Counted from the first letter of the stretch, positions 1 through 9,414 are shown. The stretch is DNA of 20,607 nucleotides from an uncultured Odoribacter sp. (GCA_947176455.1 CAMWQQ010000006.1:1-20607), one strand, 5' to 3'. Notes: generated by a model from the letters alone, not told the origin. Made by a program: numbers and translations.

Positions 1-2178
1 GAACATTTCGTACAGGCGCAGGGTATCGGCTCCGAATTGTTCGATGATGTCGTACGGATTGACCACGTTGAACATCGATTTGGACATTTTTTCCACCGCC
101 CAGCCACAGACATATTTTCCGTCTTCCAAGATAAACTCCGCATTGGCATAATCCGGCATCCATTTCTTGAACGCCTCGGTGTCCAGAATATCGTTCTTGA
201 CCATATTGACATCGACGTGGATTTCCGTGGTGTCATACTGGTCTTTCAGTCCGGCGGAAACAAATTGATTCGTGCCGACGATGCGATATACAAAATTGGA
301 ACGTCCTTGAATCATTCCCTGGTTAATCAGTTTCTTGAAGGGCTCCGGTTCGCAGACCACGCCCAGGTCGTACAGGAACATATTCCAGAACCGGGAATAG
401 ATCAAGTGTCCGGTGGCGTGTTCGGCGCCTCCCAGGTAAAGGTCCACATTTCTCCAATACTTGTCGGCTTCCTCGCTGACAAGAGCTTTGTCGTTGTGCG
501 GATCCATATAGCGGAGATAATAGGCGGACGAGCCGGCGAATCCCGGCATCGTGTTCAGTTCGATAGGATACCCCTCCTCCGTTTTCCAGTTCTTGGCACG
601 TCCCAGGGGCGGTTCTCCGGTTTCCGTCGGCAGGTATTTGTCGATTTCCGGCAATTCCAAGGGCAACCGGTCGGCATTCATCATATAGGGCATATCGTCC
701 TTGTAATACACGGGGAACGGTTCGCCCCAGTAGCGTTGACGGCTGAAAATGGCATCCCGCAGGCGGTAATTGATTTTGCTTTTGCCGATGCCTCTTGCTT
801 CGACCTCCTCGGCTATTCTGGCAATCGCCTGTTTGACCTCCAGTCCGTTCAACATACCGCTGTTAATCATCTTTCCCTCTTTGGCATCGTATGAACTTTC
901 GCTCAGGTCGATTGGATGACCGTTGTCGATGACCGGAACAATCGGCAATTCGAATTTCCGGGCAAAGGCATAGTCCCGGCTGTCGTGTGCGGGAACCGCC
1001 ATAATGGCTCCCGTTCCGTAGCCGGCAAGCACGTATTCGCTGACCCATACGGGTATGGCTTCATTCGTGAAAGGATTCACGGCGTAGGAGCCGGTGAACA
1101 CGCCGGTCACGGTTTTCACCTCGCTCTGGCGTTCCCGTTCCGTGCGCTTGGCGACATATTCCAGGTAATCCGTTACCGCTTTCTCCTGTTCCGGAGTGGT
1201 CAGCGGTTTCACGTATTCGCTTTCCGGAGCCAGTACCATAAAACTCACTCCGAATATGGTATCCGGACGGGTGGTGAAAATCTTCAATTGCACGTCCGAG
1301 TCCTTGACCTCGAAGACGATGTCGGCACCCTGGGAGCGACCAATCCAGTTGCGCTGAATGTCTTTCAGCGAGTCCGACCATTCCAAATGGTCCAGTCCGT
1401 CCAGCAGGCGTTGCGCATAGGCGGATACTCGCAGAGACCACTGGCGCATCTTTTTCTGCACCACCGGATAGCCTCCGCGCAGGGAGATGCCCTCCTTCAC
1501 CTCGTCATTGGCAAGCACCGTACCCAGCTTCGGACACCAGTTCACCATTGTTTCGCCCAGGTAGGCGATGCGATAGTTCATCAATACCTCCTGCTGTTGC
1601 TTCTCGGTCATCTTGTTCCATTCGTCGGCGGTAAAATGAATTTCCTCGCTACAGGTGGCGTTCAATCCTTCGTTGCCATATTTCGGGAAAGCGTCGATAA
1701 GCTCCTGTATGGGTCTTGCCTGCTTCGTATCGTTGCAATAATAGCTGTTGAACATTTGTTGGAACGCCCATTGGGTCCATTTGTAATATTTCGGGTCGCA
1801 CGTCCGGACTTCCCTGTCCCAGTCGAAAGAGAATCCGATTTTATCCAACTGCTCCCGGTAGCGGGCGATGTTTTTTTCCGTGGTGATAGCCGGATGCTGT
1901 CCGGTCTGAATGGCGTATTGTTCCGCCGGCAGTCCGTAGGCGTCATACCCCATAGGATGTAGCACATTGAAACCTTTCAGGCGTTTGTATCTGGAATAAA
2001 TGTCGGAGGCGATGTAACCGAGGGGATGACCGACGTGCAGTCCCGCTCCCGACGGATAGGGGAACATATCCAAAACGTAGTATTTGGGTTTTGACGGGTC
2101 AACGTCCACTTTATACGTCCGGTTTTCTTTCCAATAGTTCTGCCATTTTTGCTCTACTTCCTTGAAATTATATTCCAT
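1..2178 (-). CDS. leuS: Leucyl-tRNA synthetase, C-terminus cut off by window edge
   Basis: Class I aminoacyl-tRNA synthetase that charges tRNA-Leu with leucine in the cytoplasm. The frame is open from an ATG at 2176-2178 to the window edge, giving 726 codons. Seen in the translation: the class I HIGH motif as HVGH (residues about 48-51), the CP1 editing-domain motif TTRPDT (about 302-307), which in LeuRS clears mischarged amino acids, and the KMSKS loop (about 697-701, plus-strand 76-90). N-terminal text such as [20 protein letters not shown] is characteristic of bacterial LeuRS. Bacterial LeuRS is usually well over 800 residues, so the anticodon-binding and C-terminal domains lie outside the window. 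No frameshift or stop was seen. It is divergent from the symporter gene, with 105 bases between the start codons. Identification is very secure. Confidence 0.97.
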   Translation of the reverse strand, partial: MEYNFKEVEQKWQNYWKENRTYKVDVDPSKPKYYVLDMFPYPSGAGLHVGHPLGYIASDIYSRYKRLKGFNVLHPMGYDAYGLPAEQYAIQTGQHPAITTEKNIARYREQLDKIGFSFDWDREVRTCDPKYYKWTQWAFQQMFNSYYCNDTKQARPIQELIDAFPKYGNEGLNATCSEEIHFTADEWNKMTEKQQQEVLMNYRIAYLGETMVNWCPKLGTVLANDEVKEGISLRGGYPVVQKKMRQWSLRVSAYAQRLLDGLDHLEWSDSLKDIQRNWIGRSQGADIVFEVKDSDVQLKIFTTRPDTIFGVSFMVLAPESEYVKPLTTPEQEKAVTDYLEYVAKRTERERQSEVKTVTGVFTGSYAVNPFTNEAIPVWVSEYVLAGYGTGAIMAVPAHDSRDYAFARKFELPIVPVIDNGHPIDLSESSYDAKEGKMINSGMLNGLEVKQAIARIAEEVEARGIGKSKINYRLRDAIFSRQRYWGEPFPVYYKDDMPYMMNADRLPLELPEIDKYLPTETGEPPLGRAKNWKTEEGYPIELNTMPGFAGSSAYYLRYMDPHNDKALVSEEADKYWRNVDLYLGGAEHATGHLIYSRFWNMFLYDLGVVCEPEPFKKLINQGMIQGRSNFVYRIVGTNQFVSAGLKDQYDTTEIHVDVNMVKNDILDTEAFKKWMPDYANAEFILEDGKYVCGWAVEKMSKSMFNVVNPYDIIEQFGADTLRLYEMF

Positions 2179-2225
2179 AATCTTAAATTTAGTGTGTCAA
2201 TCGCTGAATATTTAAAATGTGTGTA

Positions 2226-2233
2226 CAAAGATA
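2226..2233 (-). promoter_or_regulatory. Candidate -7 box for leuS
   Basis: On the minus strand this reads TATCTTTG, an exact match to the Bacteroides -7 consensus TAnnTTTG. It lies about 48 bases upstream of the leuS start, a sensible leader length. The matching -33 TTG is not clear: about 20 bases upstream the strand reads GTTAC. The call therefore rests on one box and its position. Confidence 0.45.
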
Positions 2234-2283
2234 ACACTTAATTTATTACTTTCGTAACCGAAGAGCTAAATCCATTTCAGACT

Positions 2284-3729
2284 ATGATGACCGCGGGACT
2301 GGTATCTGCCGTTTTTCTTTCGTATTTCGGGGTGTTGATTCTGGTGAGTTTTTTCACTTCCCGGAAAGCCGACAATGCCGTTTTTTTCACGGCGAACCGG
2401 ACTTCGCCCTGGTATCTGGTGGCGTTCGGGATGATTGGCGCCCAGTTGTCGGGGGTGACGTTCATATCCATTCCCGGTGAAGTGGGCAACAGCGCGTGGA
2501 CTTATCTGCCGGTCGTCCTGGGGAACGGCGTGGGGTATGTCGTCATCGCCTTGGTGTTGTTGCCCCTGTTTTACAAACTGAATTTGGTTTCCATATATTC
2601 GTGGTTGGCGGACCGTTTCGGGGAGAATGCCCGTCTGACCGGTTCGTTTTTCTTTATCATTTCCCAGTTGATAGGTGCCTCTTTCCGGCTTTTTCTGGTG
2701 GTGGGCGTGTTGCAACTTGCCTTTTTCGATGCAGTGGGCATTCCTTTTTGGGCGACCGTGTTCATCACGATTGGATTGGTCTGGGTGTACACGTTTCGGG
2801 GCGGGATAAAGACCATTGTCTGGACGGACGCATTGCAGACCGTGTTTATGCTCTTGTCCGTCGTGGTGACCGTCGTGGTCGTTTGCCGTGCGCTTGATTT
2901 CGATTTCGCCGGGATGATTGGGGCGGTGCGGGAAAGTCCGTTGTCCCGGACTTTCGATTTCGACTGGCGCTCGGGGCACAATGCGGTGAAACAGTTCCTT
3001 GCTGGCATCGCCATTACGGTGGCTTTGAACGGACTGGACCAGAATATGATGCAGAAGAACTTGACCTGCAAAACCTTGAAGGCTTGCCGGACGAATATGT
3101 TTTCCTTTTCCGTTTTGTTCCTGCTTGCCAACGTGCTTTTCCTGACGCTGGGCGTCTTGCTTTACCTGTATGCGGAAAGATTCGGCATTGTCTTGCCCCG
3201 CAAGTCGGACGATGTTTTTGCCTTCTTGTCCCTCAACTATTTCGGTGTGACGGCGGGTCTGTTCTTCTTGTTGGGCATCACGGCTGCCGCCTATTCGTCG
3301 GTGGATTCGTCCTTGACCGCCTTGACCACCTCTTTTTCCATAGATTTCCTGAAAATCGACCCGAAAGATTCCGCCCACAAGCGGAAGAGGATACGGGTGC
3401 ATCTGGCGTTCTCGCTATTGATGTGCCTGGTGATTATCCTGTTTCGGGAGTTGAATGACAGCAGTGTCATCAATGCCGTATTCAAAGCGGTGGGATACAC
3501 CTATGGACCGATATTGGCCTTGTTCGTTTTCGGACTGGCAACGCGCTACGGGGTGAAGGGGAAATACCTTCCCGGAGTCTGTCTGCTGGCTCCGGTGCTT
3601 TCCTATGTGATAAACCGCTACTCCGAACAATGGTTGTGGGGGTATCGGTTCGGCTTTGAAATCCTTTTGCTGAACGCCTCGATTTGTTTTGCGGGGCTGT
3701 GGCTCATCCGAAAGAAAAATGCCGTTTAG
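2284..3729 (+). CDS. Sodium:solute symporter (SSS family), substrate unknown
   Basis: Inner-membrane secondary transporter of the solute:sodium symporter family, using the sodium gradient to import a solute. The 481-residue protein is almost wholly hydrophobic, with about 13 segments readable, among them residues 4-24, 39-63, 72-97, 120-149, 151-174, 186-204, 272-297, 399-424 and 455-476. The family-typical stretch GITAAAYSSVDSSLTALTTS (about residues 328-347) has the paired serines expected at the Na2 sodium site. Early text SPWYLVAFGMIGAQLSGVTF is also SSS-like. Two adjacent ATG codons begin the frame (2284 and 2287). Length is normal for the smaller bacterial members. It sits alone, divergent from leuS and 406 bases before susC in the same direction. 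Family members carry sugars, sialic acid, proline, pantothenate and others, and the sequence does not let me choose. Confidence 0.9.
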   Translation: MMTAGLVSAVFLSYFGVLILVSFFTSRKADNAVFFTANRTSPWYLVAFGMIGAQLSGVTFISIPGEVGNSAWTYLPVVLGNGVGYVVIALVLLPLFYKLNLVSIYSWLADRFGENARLTGSFFFIISQLIGASFRLFLVVGVLQLAFFDAVGIPFWATVFITIGLVWVYTFRGGIKTIVWTDALQTVFMLLSVVVTVVVVCRALDFDFAGMIGAVRESPLSRTFDFDWRSGHNAVKQFLAGIAITVALNGLDQNMMQKNLTCKTLKACRTNMFSFSVLFLLANVLFLTLGVLLYLYAERFGIVLPRKSDDVFAFLSLNYFGVTAGLFFLLGITAAAYSSVDSSLTALTTSFSIDFLKIDPKDSAHKRKRIRVHLAFSLLMCLVIILFRELNDSSVINAVFKAVGYTYGPILALFVFGLATRYGVKGKYLPGVCLLAPVLSYVINRYSEQWLWGYRFGFEILLLNASICFAGLWLIRKKNAV

Positions 3730-3795
3730 TTCTCAGGACGGAGGGTTTTGTGCGTTATCCGGACAGCGTGCCTCGTGTTTATTTTATTTAAAATA

Positions 3796-3827
3796 TTTGA
3801 TTATTTACAAAATATTGACTTTATTTG
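3796..3827 (+). promoter_or_regulatory. Candidate promoter for the susC operon or a leader RNA
   Basis: A -33-like TTTG (3796-3799) is separated by 20 bases from TTTATTTG (3820-3827), which differs by one base from the Bacteroides -7 consensus TAnnTTTG. Spacing fits the known 19-21 base range. The surroundings are AT-rich, so chance similarity is possible. It is the best-spaced pair I found between the symporter stop and the terminator hairpin. Confidence 0.4.
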
Positions 3828-3828
3828 T

Positions 3829-3854
3829 CCAATAAAATCGTTCGTTTTTATTGG
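3829..3854 (+). repeat. Inverted repeat at predicted transcription start
   Basis: The two arms CCAATAAAA (3829-3837) and TTTTATTGG (3846-3854) are perfect 9-base complements around an 8-base loop. The predicted start site, six or seven bases after the -7 box, falls inside the left arm. It could be a repressor or activator site, or the 5' stem of the leader RNA. Confidence 0.5.
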
Positions 3855-3863
3855 TTGAAAATT

Positions 3864-3890
3864 TATAAAGTTCATAAAGTTTATAATGTT
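3864..3890 (+). repeat. Three tandem 9-base repeats in the susC leader
   Basis: Three adjacent units read TATAAAGTT (3864-3872), CATAAAGTT (3873-3881) and TATAATGTT (3882-3890). Units one and two differ at one base, and unit three differs from unit one at one base. Period and near-identity are clear; function is unknown. The 9-base period is just under one helical turn, so neighbouring units would face nearly the same side of the DNA. Confidence 0.5.
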
Positions 3891-4036
3891 CGGTTTTTGA
3901 ATGAACGATTCCTTTCCTGTCCAAATCCGGAATTACCCCGTTTATAACTGGGAATCAAACCATTAATCATTTACATTTTCTATCTTTTTTATCATTGAAT
4001 CCGACGTTTGTCGTTCAATTAGCACCTCCCGTTTCG

Positions 4037-4088
4037 GTTCGTTAAATTTTGCGGTTTTCCGCAAAATTTAACGAACGTTTTTTCTTTT
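4037..4088 (+). terminator. Intrinsic terminator hairpin just upstream of susC
   Basis: Arms 4037-4054 and 4059-4076 are perfectly complementary over 18 bp around a TTTT loop. The stem has a GC-rich tip (GCGG/CCGC) and is followed by GTTTTTTCTTTT (4077-4088). This is a textbook Rho-independent terminator for plus-strand transcription. It lies about 310 bases after the symporter stop and immediately before susC, with little room for a promoter after it. It therefore looks like a leader attenuator or the end of a small RNA more than the end of the symporter message. Confidence 0.8.
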
Positions 4089-4135
4089 ATTTTAAATTAT
4101 GTAGTATGATAAATGGTAGTACACAACGTGGAAAA

Positions 4136-7100
4136 ATGAGGACGTTACTGAGAGTATCGTGCCTTTTGACTGCTTTGTTGCTGGGTACTTTTTTGGGGTA
4201 TGCCCAGGAGGGTACAGTGAAAGTGACGGGAAAAGTGGTCGATGAATCGAATATGCCTATACCGGGCGCTTCGATTGTCATTAAGGGAACTTCAACGGGT
4301 TTAGCCACCGACATTGACGGTGCGTTTGTTTTGAACGTGCCGGTTGGAGCGACTTTGCGGGTTTCTTTTATCGGTTATCTGACCGAAGAAAAACAGATTA
4401 CCGGTGCCGAGGATTTCACCATTGTCCTGAAAAACGATGTGCAGGAAATGGAAGAAGTCGTGGTGACGGGTTTCGGTGGTGTGCAGAAGACGAAGACACT
4501 GACCGCTTCCGTGGCACCTGTTCCGGTAGCGGCATTGCAAAAGTTGCCGTTGACCAGCATCAGCTCCGGTTTGGGTGGACGCGTGACGGGCGTGATTACC
4601 CAGGAACGTTCTGGTATGCCGGGTGAAGTGGCAAAAATCTGGATTCGGGGTGGTAGCGATGTCCTGTACGTAATTGACGATGTGGTTATGGAAACGGAAC
4701 AGGGTGAAATCTTTTTCAACCGTCTCCGCCCGGATGACATTGAAAATATGACGATTTTGAAAGACGCTTCGGCAACGGCTGTTTACGGTCCGCGCGCAAG
4801 GGACGGTGTTGTGGTGGTCACCACCAAAAAAGGAGCAATGGGTTCCGTGGACATCACCGTCAGCCAGAAAGTGTCCATTATGACTCCTTCTTATAAGGTA
4901 AAGACCTTGAGCATTTACGATTATGCCTTGTGGAGAAACGAGGTGGCACAGGCGAACTTCACTCAGACCCCTGCTTTCAACAAGGAGCAGTTGAGCAGAT
5001 ATTATCTGGGAGAACTTTATAGCCAGGGCGTGAGCTATGCGGATATGGTGGACAAAGTGAATGCAAAGCACGGAACGAGTTACACGCTGCAGAACATTCA
5101 GGATATGTTCGATCCGTCTGTATCCGTAGGAAACAACATTCAGGATTATTACACGTATCACGACCCGTGGGAATTGTTCGACCATGTACAGCCGATGTCC
5201 CAGACCAACGTCAGTGTCCGGGGCGGTTCCGAGAAACTGCGCTATTATTCCAGTTTGGGATATATGAAGCAAAAGGGCGTTCACAAGAACTTTGATTTCG
5301 AGCAAATCAACTTCCTGTTGAATACGGAGGCTTCCCTGTTGAGGGACAAGAGCCTGCGCCTGATTATGAATTTGAACGGAAACACCACGATGCAAAAAAT
5401 GCCTGCCGTGGGCGAAAATGTATTTAGAAATGTGGTGTTCTATAATAATGGAGGTACCGTTTCATTGGATAACCAATGGAGTACCGGCTTGGGACGACCG
5501 AATTCTCCCAAGGCGTTAATGGAAACCGGATTTAACAACACCCGCCAGTACCGGGGACAGGGAACAACGGGTTTGAAATGGACCCTACCTTGGGTGGACG
5601 GTTTGACCCTGACGGGAACGGTGAGCGTTGCTGTCAGCTACAACATGAACAAGCAGTTCAATCATCCGCAATTGAACGTGTATGCGAATCCCGTGGCTAC
5701 GCAACCGAACGCTTACAATTCCGCCGATGCGAATTTGTATCAATACTGGAGCGATTATGTGCTGACCACCGGTCAGGTGCAGGCGGATTACGGCAAAAAA
5801 ATCAAGAAGCACAACATTTTTGCCATGGTGAACTACATGTCGCAGGTGCGTCATACGAACTTCACCTCTGCGAAACGGAAAGATTATGCGACGATTTTTA
5901 CGCCCCAGATTAATGCCGGAGCAGTAACGGACGCTACGACCGGAGGGGAAACCAAATGGGGTTCGGCTTCCTGGGTAGGACGTTTGAACTATGACTATGA
6001 TTCCAGATACATCGTGTCATACGCGGCAAACTACAACGGTTCGTTGAGTTACAGCCCGGACAAGCGTTGGGGATTCTTCAATGCCGTTTCATTTGCGTGG
6101 GCGCTTTCCGAAGAGAAATTCTTCAAGGAGGTCATTTCACCCGAGTGGGTCAGCATGTTCAAGCTGCGTTACGGTTACGGTACGGTAGGACGTGAAATCG
6201 GTTCTCCGTTCAGCTACCTCAACTCTTACGCTCAAAGAGGCGGCAGGGTATTGACCGGCTCCTTGTCTCCGCAGGTTGCCTGGTATGAATCCAATGTCGC
6301 CAACGACTTGACCTGGTCTTCCAGTCGTCAGATGACCGGAGGTGTGGATTTTGGATTCTTCAGAGACCGTCTCACGGGTGCCGTTGATGTGTTCCTGTAT
6401 AAAAACCGGGGAGATGCGATAAATATGAATCCCAAGGACATCCGGACGGATATTCTCGGTATGCCGAACGTTCCCCAAATCAATGCGCCGTATGAAACCA
6501 ATCGGAAAGGCGGTGTCGAGCTGTCTCTCCGTTGGGAGGACAAGTTGTCCAACAATTTCCGCTATTACGTTGGTTTGAACTATACGTTCTGGGATCAAAG
6601 GGTGACCCGGCATGTGACAGAAAGCACCAACTATTATATAAAAGATTTGACGAATTTGGGCTTAAGGTCTATGCATACGACGTATGCAGGAACTTATCAG
6701 GCTTATGATAAACTCTTGGGTTCTTGGGAAGAAGTGTATAATTCCCAGTTGCTGGATTTGACACCTGGTTATCAAAATGCTGTTCCGGGAACTATGAAAT
6801 TGAATGATGTTTCCGGAAGTGGAACTGTAGACGGAGGAGATTATATTAATGGGAACTTTGCAGGAGATACCCCGCTTAAAATGTATGGTATCAACCTAGG
6901 AGGCAGTTGGAAAGGCTTTGAACTGGATATGTTCTTCCAGGGGGCTGCCGATGTTCGGGGAACAATGGTTTCTCCGGTTAGGAATGCGGAAGCCTGGTTC
7001 TGGAATTATGGCAAGTCGGTTGCCCAGCATTCTTATTCTCCATCGCATCCTGACGTGAATGCACCCTTGGCATTGGCAAACGGGGGTACGGGTATGGGAA

Positions 7101-7393
7101 ACTTGCCTTTTGCCCGCTATGCTTTCGACGCTTCTTATTTCAAGATGAAGAGTTTGAGTTTGCGGTACAATTTCATGGAAACCGTTCTGAAGGACAACCA
7201 GTTCTTCAAGGCGTTGGAATTGAGTTTTACGGCAACCAACCTGTTTACGGTGACGAAAAAGAGTTATCCGTATAAAAATCTTGCCGATCCGGAGTTCATC
7301 ACCACATCCGGGAATATGTACGGAGGTAATGGAAACTTGGGTGGCTATCCCACACAGCGGGGCTTTACTTTCGGATTGTCAGCAACATTCTAA
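4136..7393 (+). CDS. SusC/RagA-family TonB-linked outer-membrane transporter
   Basis: Outer-membrane beta-barrel that imports a ligand captured by its SusD partner, powered by TonB. From the ATG at 4136 it is 1085 residues: signal peptide (1-23, ending GYA), carboxypeptidase-regulatory-like domain (about 27-101, with GKVVDESNMPIPGASI), TonB-box-like EEVVVTG (106-112), plug (about 115-225, with IWIRGGSDVLYVIDD and YGPRARDGVVVVTTKKG), then barrel strands ending in a terminal phenylalanine. No STN domain is present, so sigma/anti-sigma signalling through this protein is unlikely. An EF-hand-like loop, DVSGSGTVDGGD, sits where SusC proteins often have DINGDGxIDxxD. In-frame ATGs also exist at 4049 and 4106. 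The 4049 start lies inside the terminator hairpin and is rejected. 4106 is possible; I prefer 4136 because a compact signal peptide follows and GGAAAA precedes it. Ligand unknown. Confidence 0.93.
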   Translation: MRTLLRVSCLLTALLLGTFLGYAQEGTVKVTGKVVDESNMPIPGASIVIKGTSTGLATDIDGAFVLNVPVGATLRVSFIGYLTEEKQITGAEDFTIVLKNDVQEMEEVVVTGFGGVQKTKTLTASVAPVPVAALQKLPLTSISSGLGGRVTGVITQERSGMPGEVAKIWIRGGSDVLYVIDDVVMETEQGEIFFNRLRPDDIENMTILKDASATAVYGPRARDGVVVVTTKKGAMGSVDITVSQKVSIMTPSYKVKTLSIYDYALWRNEVAQANFTQTPAFNKEQLSRYYLGELYSQGVSYADMVDKVNAKHGTSYTLQNIQDMFDPSVSVGNNIQDYYTYHDPWELFDHVQPMSQTNVSVRGGSEKLRYYSSLGYMKQKGVHKNFDFEQINFLLNTEASLLRDKSLRLIMNLNGNTTMQKMPAVGENVFRNVVFYNNGGTVSLDNQWSTGLGRPNSPKALMETGFNNTRQYRGQGTTGLKWTLPWVDGLTLTGTVSVAVSYNMNKQFNHPQLNVYANPVATQPNAYNSADANLYQYWSDYVLTTGQVQADYGKKIKKHNIFAMVNYMSQVRHTNFTSAKRKDYATIFTPQINAGAVTDATTGGETKWGSASWVGRLNYDYDSRYIVSYAANYNGSLSYSPDKRWGFFNAVSFAWALSEEKFFKEVISPEWVSMFKLRYGYGTVGREIGSPFSYLNSYAQRGGRVLTGSLSPQVAWYESNVANDLTWSSSRQMTGGVDFGFFRDRLTGAVDVFLYKNRGDAINMNPKDIRTDILGMPNVPQINAPYETNRKGGVELSLRWEDKLSNNFRYYVGLNYTFWDQRVTRHVTESTNYYIKDLTNLGLRSMHTTYAGTYQAYDKLLGSWEEVYNSQLLDLTPGYQNAVPGTMKLNDVSGSGTVDGGDYINGNFAGDTPLKMYGINLGGSWKGFELDMFFQGAADVRGTMVSPVRNAEAWFWNYGKSVAQHSYSPSHPDVNAPLALANGGTGMGNLPFARYAFDASYFKMKSLSLRYNFMETVLKDNQFFKALELSFTATNLFTVTKKSYPYKNLADPEFITTSGNMYGGNGNLGGYPTQRGFTFGLSATF

Positions 7394-7404
7394 AATTTTG
7401 GCGT

Positions 7405-9414
7405 ATGAGAAAATATAAAATAATAACCAAACTGCTACCGGCGTGCTTGTTGTTCATGCTGGGAGGATGTAATCCTTTGCAGATAGACCCGGTCAACACG
7501 GTGTCTGATGACCAGTTCTGGTCCAACGACGAATTGGCGCGTGCTTATGTGAATGATTTTTACCTTTGGGCGCCTGCGACCGCCAATCAAAATTTTACGG
7601 CGGAGATGTGGTCGGACAATGCGGTGGGGAATGTGGAAACTGACTGGGATACCTATCGTTCTTATGTTATGACATTACGGAACTATACCACTTGGACCGC
7701 TGCTTCGTTCAGCGTGCCTTGGGCAGATGCTTATAAACATATTCGTGCGGTGAATATCGCTTTGCGGCAGTTGCCGGGAACAGGCTTGGACGAATCGCGC
7801 AAGAGCCAGTTGCTGGGAGAAGCCTATTTCTTCCGTGCCTGGGTTTATTTTGAACTGATTCAGTATCTGGGTGGCGTGCCTTTGGTAGACAAGGCGCTGA
7901 CGGTTTATGATGAAACCATGATTCCTCGTTCCAGCCGGGAAGCCTCTTTCGATTTCGTGCTGAACGATTTGAATGAGGCTATCGCACGGTTCAAGACGGC
8001 AGGAGCAGAACCGGCAAGGGGATATGTCGGACTGAATGCGGCGTATGCCTTTAAGTCCAGAGTGGCACTGTATGCGGCTTGCGCTGCGGAGGCTTCTGAA
8101 AAAGGAACTTACAGTTCTCTTATCACCAAAGAAGAGGAAAGGGCGTTGATGACCTTTACCAAGGCTTCTTCCACCTATTATCAGCAGGCTTACGATGCGG
8201 CAAAGGAGGTTTACGGGAAGTATTCCTTGGAAGCCAATTATGCCGATTTGTTCAACCGGAACAACAACTATGAATCGGCAGAAATCATCTGGCCGGTGAT
8301 GTTCAAGGACGGTAGCGACAACCGTACCGGATTCAATCCGGGAGCCGCTCACGGACCATACAATACGTATTACGAATATCCCGTACAGACGGCAGAAAAA
8401 ACCAACTTGCGCGGTTCGGCTTTCCCGACCCAGGATTTGGTGGATTGCTATTACCAGAAGGATGAGCGGGACGGCGTTTACAAACCTTGGTGGCAAACCA
8501 AGCAGGTGGCTGATTCGCTGAACGGCACCGTGGATGCCGACGGTAACTTTTATGGACAGGGTGAGAATTACCGGGTGATGTTTAAAGACCGTGACCCGCG
8601 TTTCTATGCGACGGTGGTTTATGACGGAGAAATACACCGGGGACATTTGGTACAGACGTGGGTAGACACGACGGCTGCTCCGGGTGAGAACCTGACTTTT
8701 AGTTCCCTGCATACAGGTTTCCGCAATACGACGTTGTCTGCAACGACGAAGGCGCTTCAGGCACCGACGGGACAGGCTTCCTGCGGAACGATTACCGGTT
8801 ATTATCCGGCAAAATACATGCCCAATAACGGTAACAATGCAGACGGTACGATAAACACCACTTTGGTGACGTTGAGTTATGCCAACTTGCGTTATGCCGA
8901 GGTGATTTTGAATATGGCGGAAGCTGCCTATAAATTGAACAAGAGCGGAGAAACGGAAGATTTGGTAAATGAAATCCGTGACCGTGTCGGCATCGGGCAT
9001 TACAATGCCGCCATTGCCGGACATGACATTTGGGCAGAATACAAGATGCAACGGCGCATCGAGTTTGCCTTCGAGGTTCCCTCTCACCGTTACTACGATT
9101 TGTTGCGCTGGGGCGAGAGTGACGGATTGACGGTCATTCCGGAACTGAACCGCTATACGAAGGACTTGCTTGTCATTCGGAAAGGTGTGGAAACAGAAGA
9201 TTTTGGCGAAGGGAAGTTGGGTTGGCCTGTGGCAACCGATCATGAAGATTATTTTGAACCGGTTGTCCGGACATGGCGTCCGGAATTTCAGGAATGGGGT
9301 AATAAATTTGATGATGCCAAATATTATTTGATGCCTTTCCCGAAAGATATGATTACCAGTTACAGGGGATTGGTTCAGAATCCTGGTTGGGCTGACATAA
9401 AAATTGAAATGTAA
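7405..9414 (+). CDS. SusD/RagB-family outer-membrane lipoprotein
   Basis: Surface ligand-binding lid of the adjacent SusC barrel. The 669-residue protein begins with a lipoprotein signal: MRKYKIITKLLPACLLFMLG then GC, with the lipidated cysteine at about residue 22. Family hallmarks seen are VSDDQFWSNDELARAYVNDF near the N-terminus, the TPR-like helix text LLGEAYFFRAWVYFELIQYL with GGVPLVDKAL following, and C-terminal LRYAEVILNMAEAAY, RIEFAFEVPSHRYYDLLRWG and a final LVQNPGW. These are typical of RagB/SusD. The start is 12 bases after the susC stop, so the two are co-transcribed and presumably form one complex. Length is on the long side for the family. No glycan-degrading gene lies nearby, so the substrate class cannot be inferred. 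Confidence 0.94.
   Translation: MRKYKIITKLLPACLLFMLGGCNPLQIDPVNTVSDDQFWSNDELARAYVNDFYLWAPATANQNFTAEMWSDNAVGNVETDWDTYRSYVMTLRNYTTWTAASFSVPWADAYKHIRAVNIALRQLPGTGLDESRKSQLLGEAYFFRAWVYFELIQYLGGVPLVDKALTVYDETMIPRSSREASFDFVLNDLNEAIARFKTAGAEPARGYVGLNAAYAFKSRVALYAACAAEASEKGTYSSLITKEEERALMTFTKASSTYYQQAYDAAKEVYGKYSLEANYADLFNRNNNYESAEIIWPVMFKDGSDNRTGFNPGAAHGPYNTYYEYPVQTAEKTNLRGSAFPTQDLVDCYYQKDERDGVYKPWWQTKQVADSLNGTVDADGNFYGQGENYRVMFKDRDPRFYATVVYDGEIHRGHLVQTWVDTTAAPGENLTFSSLHTGFRNTTLSATTKALQAPTGQASCGTITGYYPAKYMPNNGNNADGTINTTLVTLSYANLRYAEVILNMAEAAYKLNKSGETEDLVNEIRDRVGIGHYNAAIAGHDIWAEYKMQRRIEFAFEVPSHRYYDLLRWGESDGLTVIPELNRYTKDLLVIRKGVETEDFGEGKLGWPVATDHEDYFEPVVRTWRPEFQEWGNKFDDAKYYLMPFPKDMITSYRGLVQNPGWADIKIEM

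Larger units (their letters stand above)
3730..4135 (+). other. AT-rich leader region upstream of susC
   Basis: This 406-base stretch has no convincing gene. In order it contains the end of the symporter transcript with no obvious terminator, a candidate promoter (3796-3827), a 9-bp inverted repeat at the predicted transcription start (3829-3854), three tandem 9-base repeats (3864-3890), and an intrinsic-terminator hairpin (4037-4088) ending some 18 to 48 bases before the possible susC starts. A transcript starting near 3834 would carry an untranslated leader of about 270-300 bases. It could be an attenuated susC leader or a small RNA of about 250 bases ending at the hairpin; the sequence alone does not decide. 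Confidence 0.6.

Noticed and set aside
37..1962. Two plus-strand open frames opposite leuS
   Set aside because: leuS motifs (HVGH, TTRPDT, KMSKS) continue in one frame through the whole region, so these are shadows.
3864..3890. CRISPR-like array
   Set aside because: The units are only 9 bases, directly adjacent without spacers, and no cas gene is present.
4049..4135. N-terminal extension of SusC from an ATG at 4049
   Set aside because: That ATG lies inside the left half of the terminator stem-loop region, the added residues are not signal-peptide-like, and a normal signal peptide starts at 4136.
6672..6688. Inverted repeat TGCATAC/GTATGCA with 3-base loop inside susC
   Set aside because: It lies within barrel-coding sequence, has no U-tract or promoter near it, and is short enough to be chance.
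6621..6900. Somewhat lower G+C patch within susC as possible recombination segment
   Set aside because: Hand counts of sampled 60-base lines range from about 38 to 45%, only modestly low, and the reading frame and family features continue without a break.
7675..9243. Long open frame (about 522 codons) antisense to susD
   Set aside because: No domain or signal peptide is recognisable, and susD on the other strand has clear family motifs throughout.
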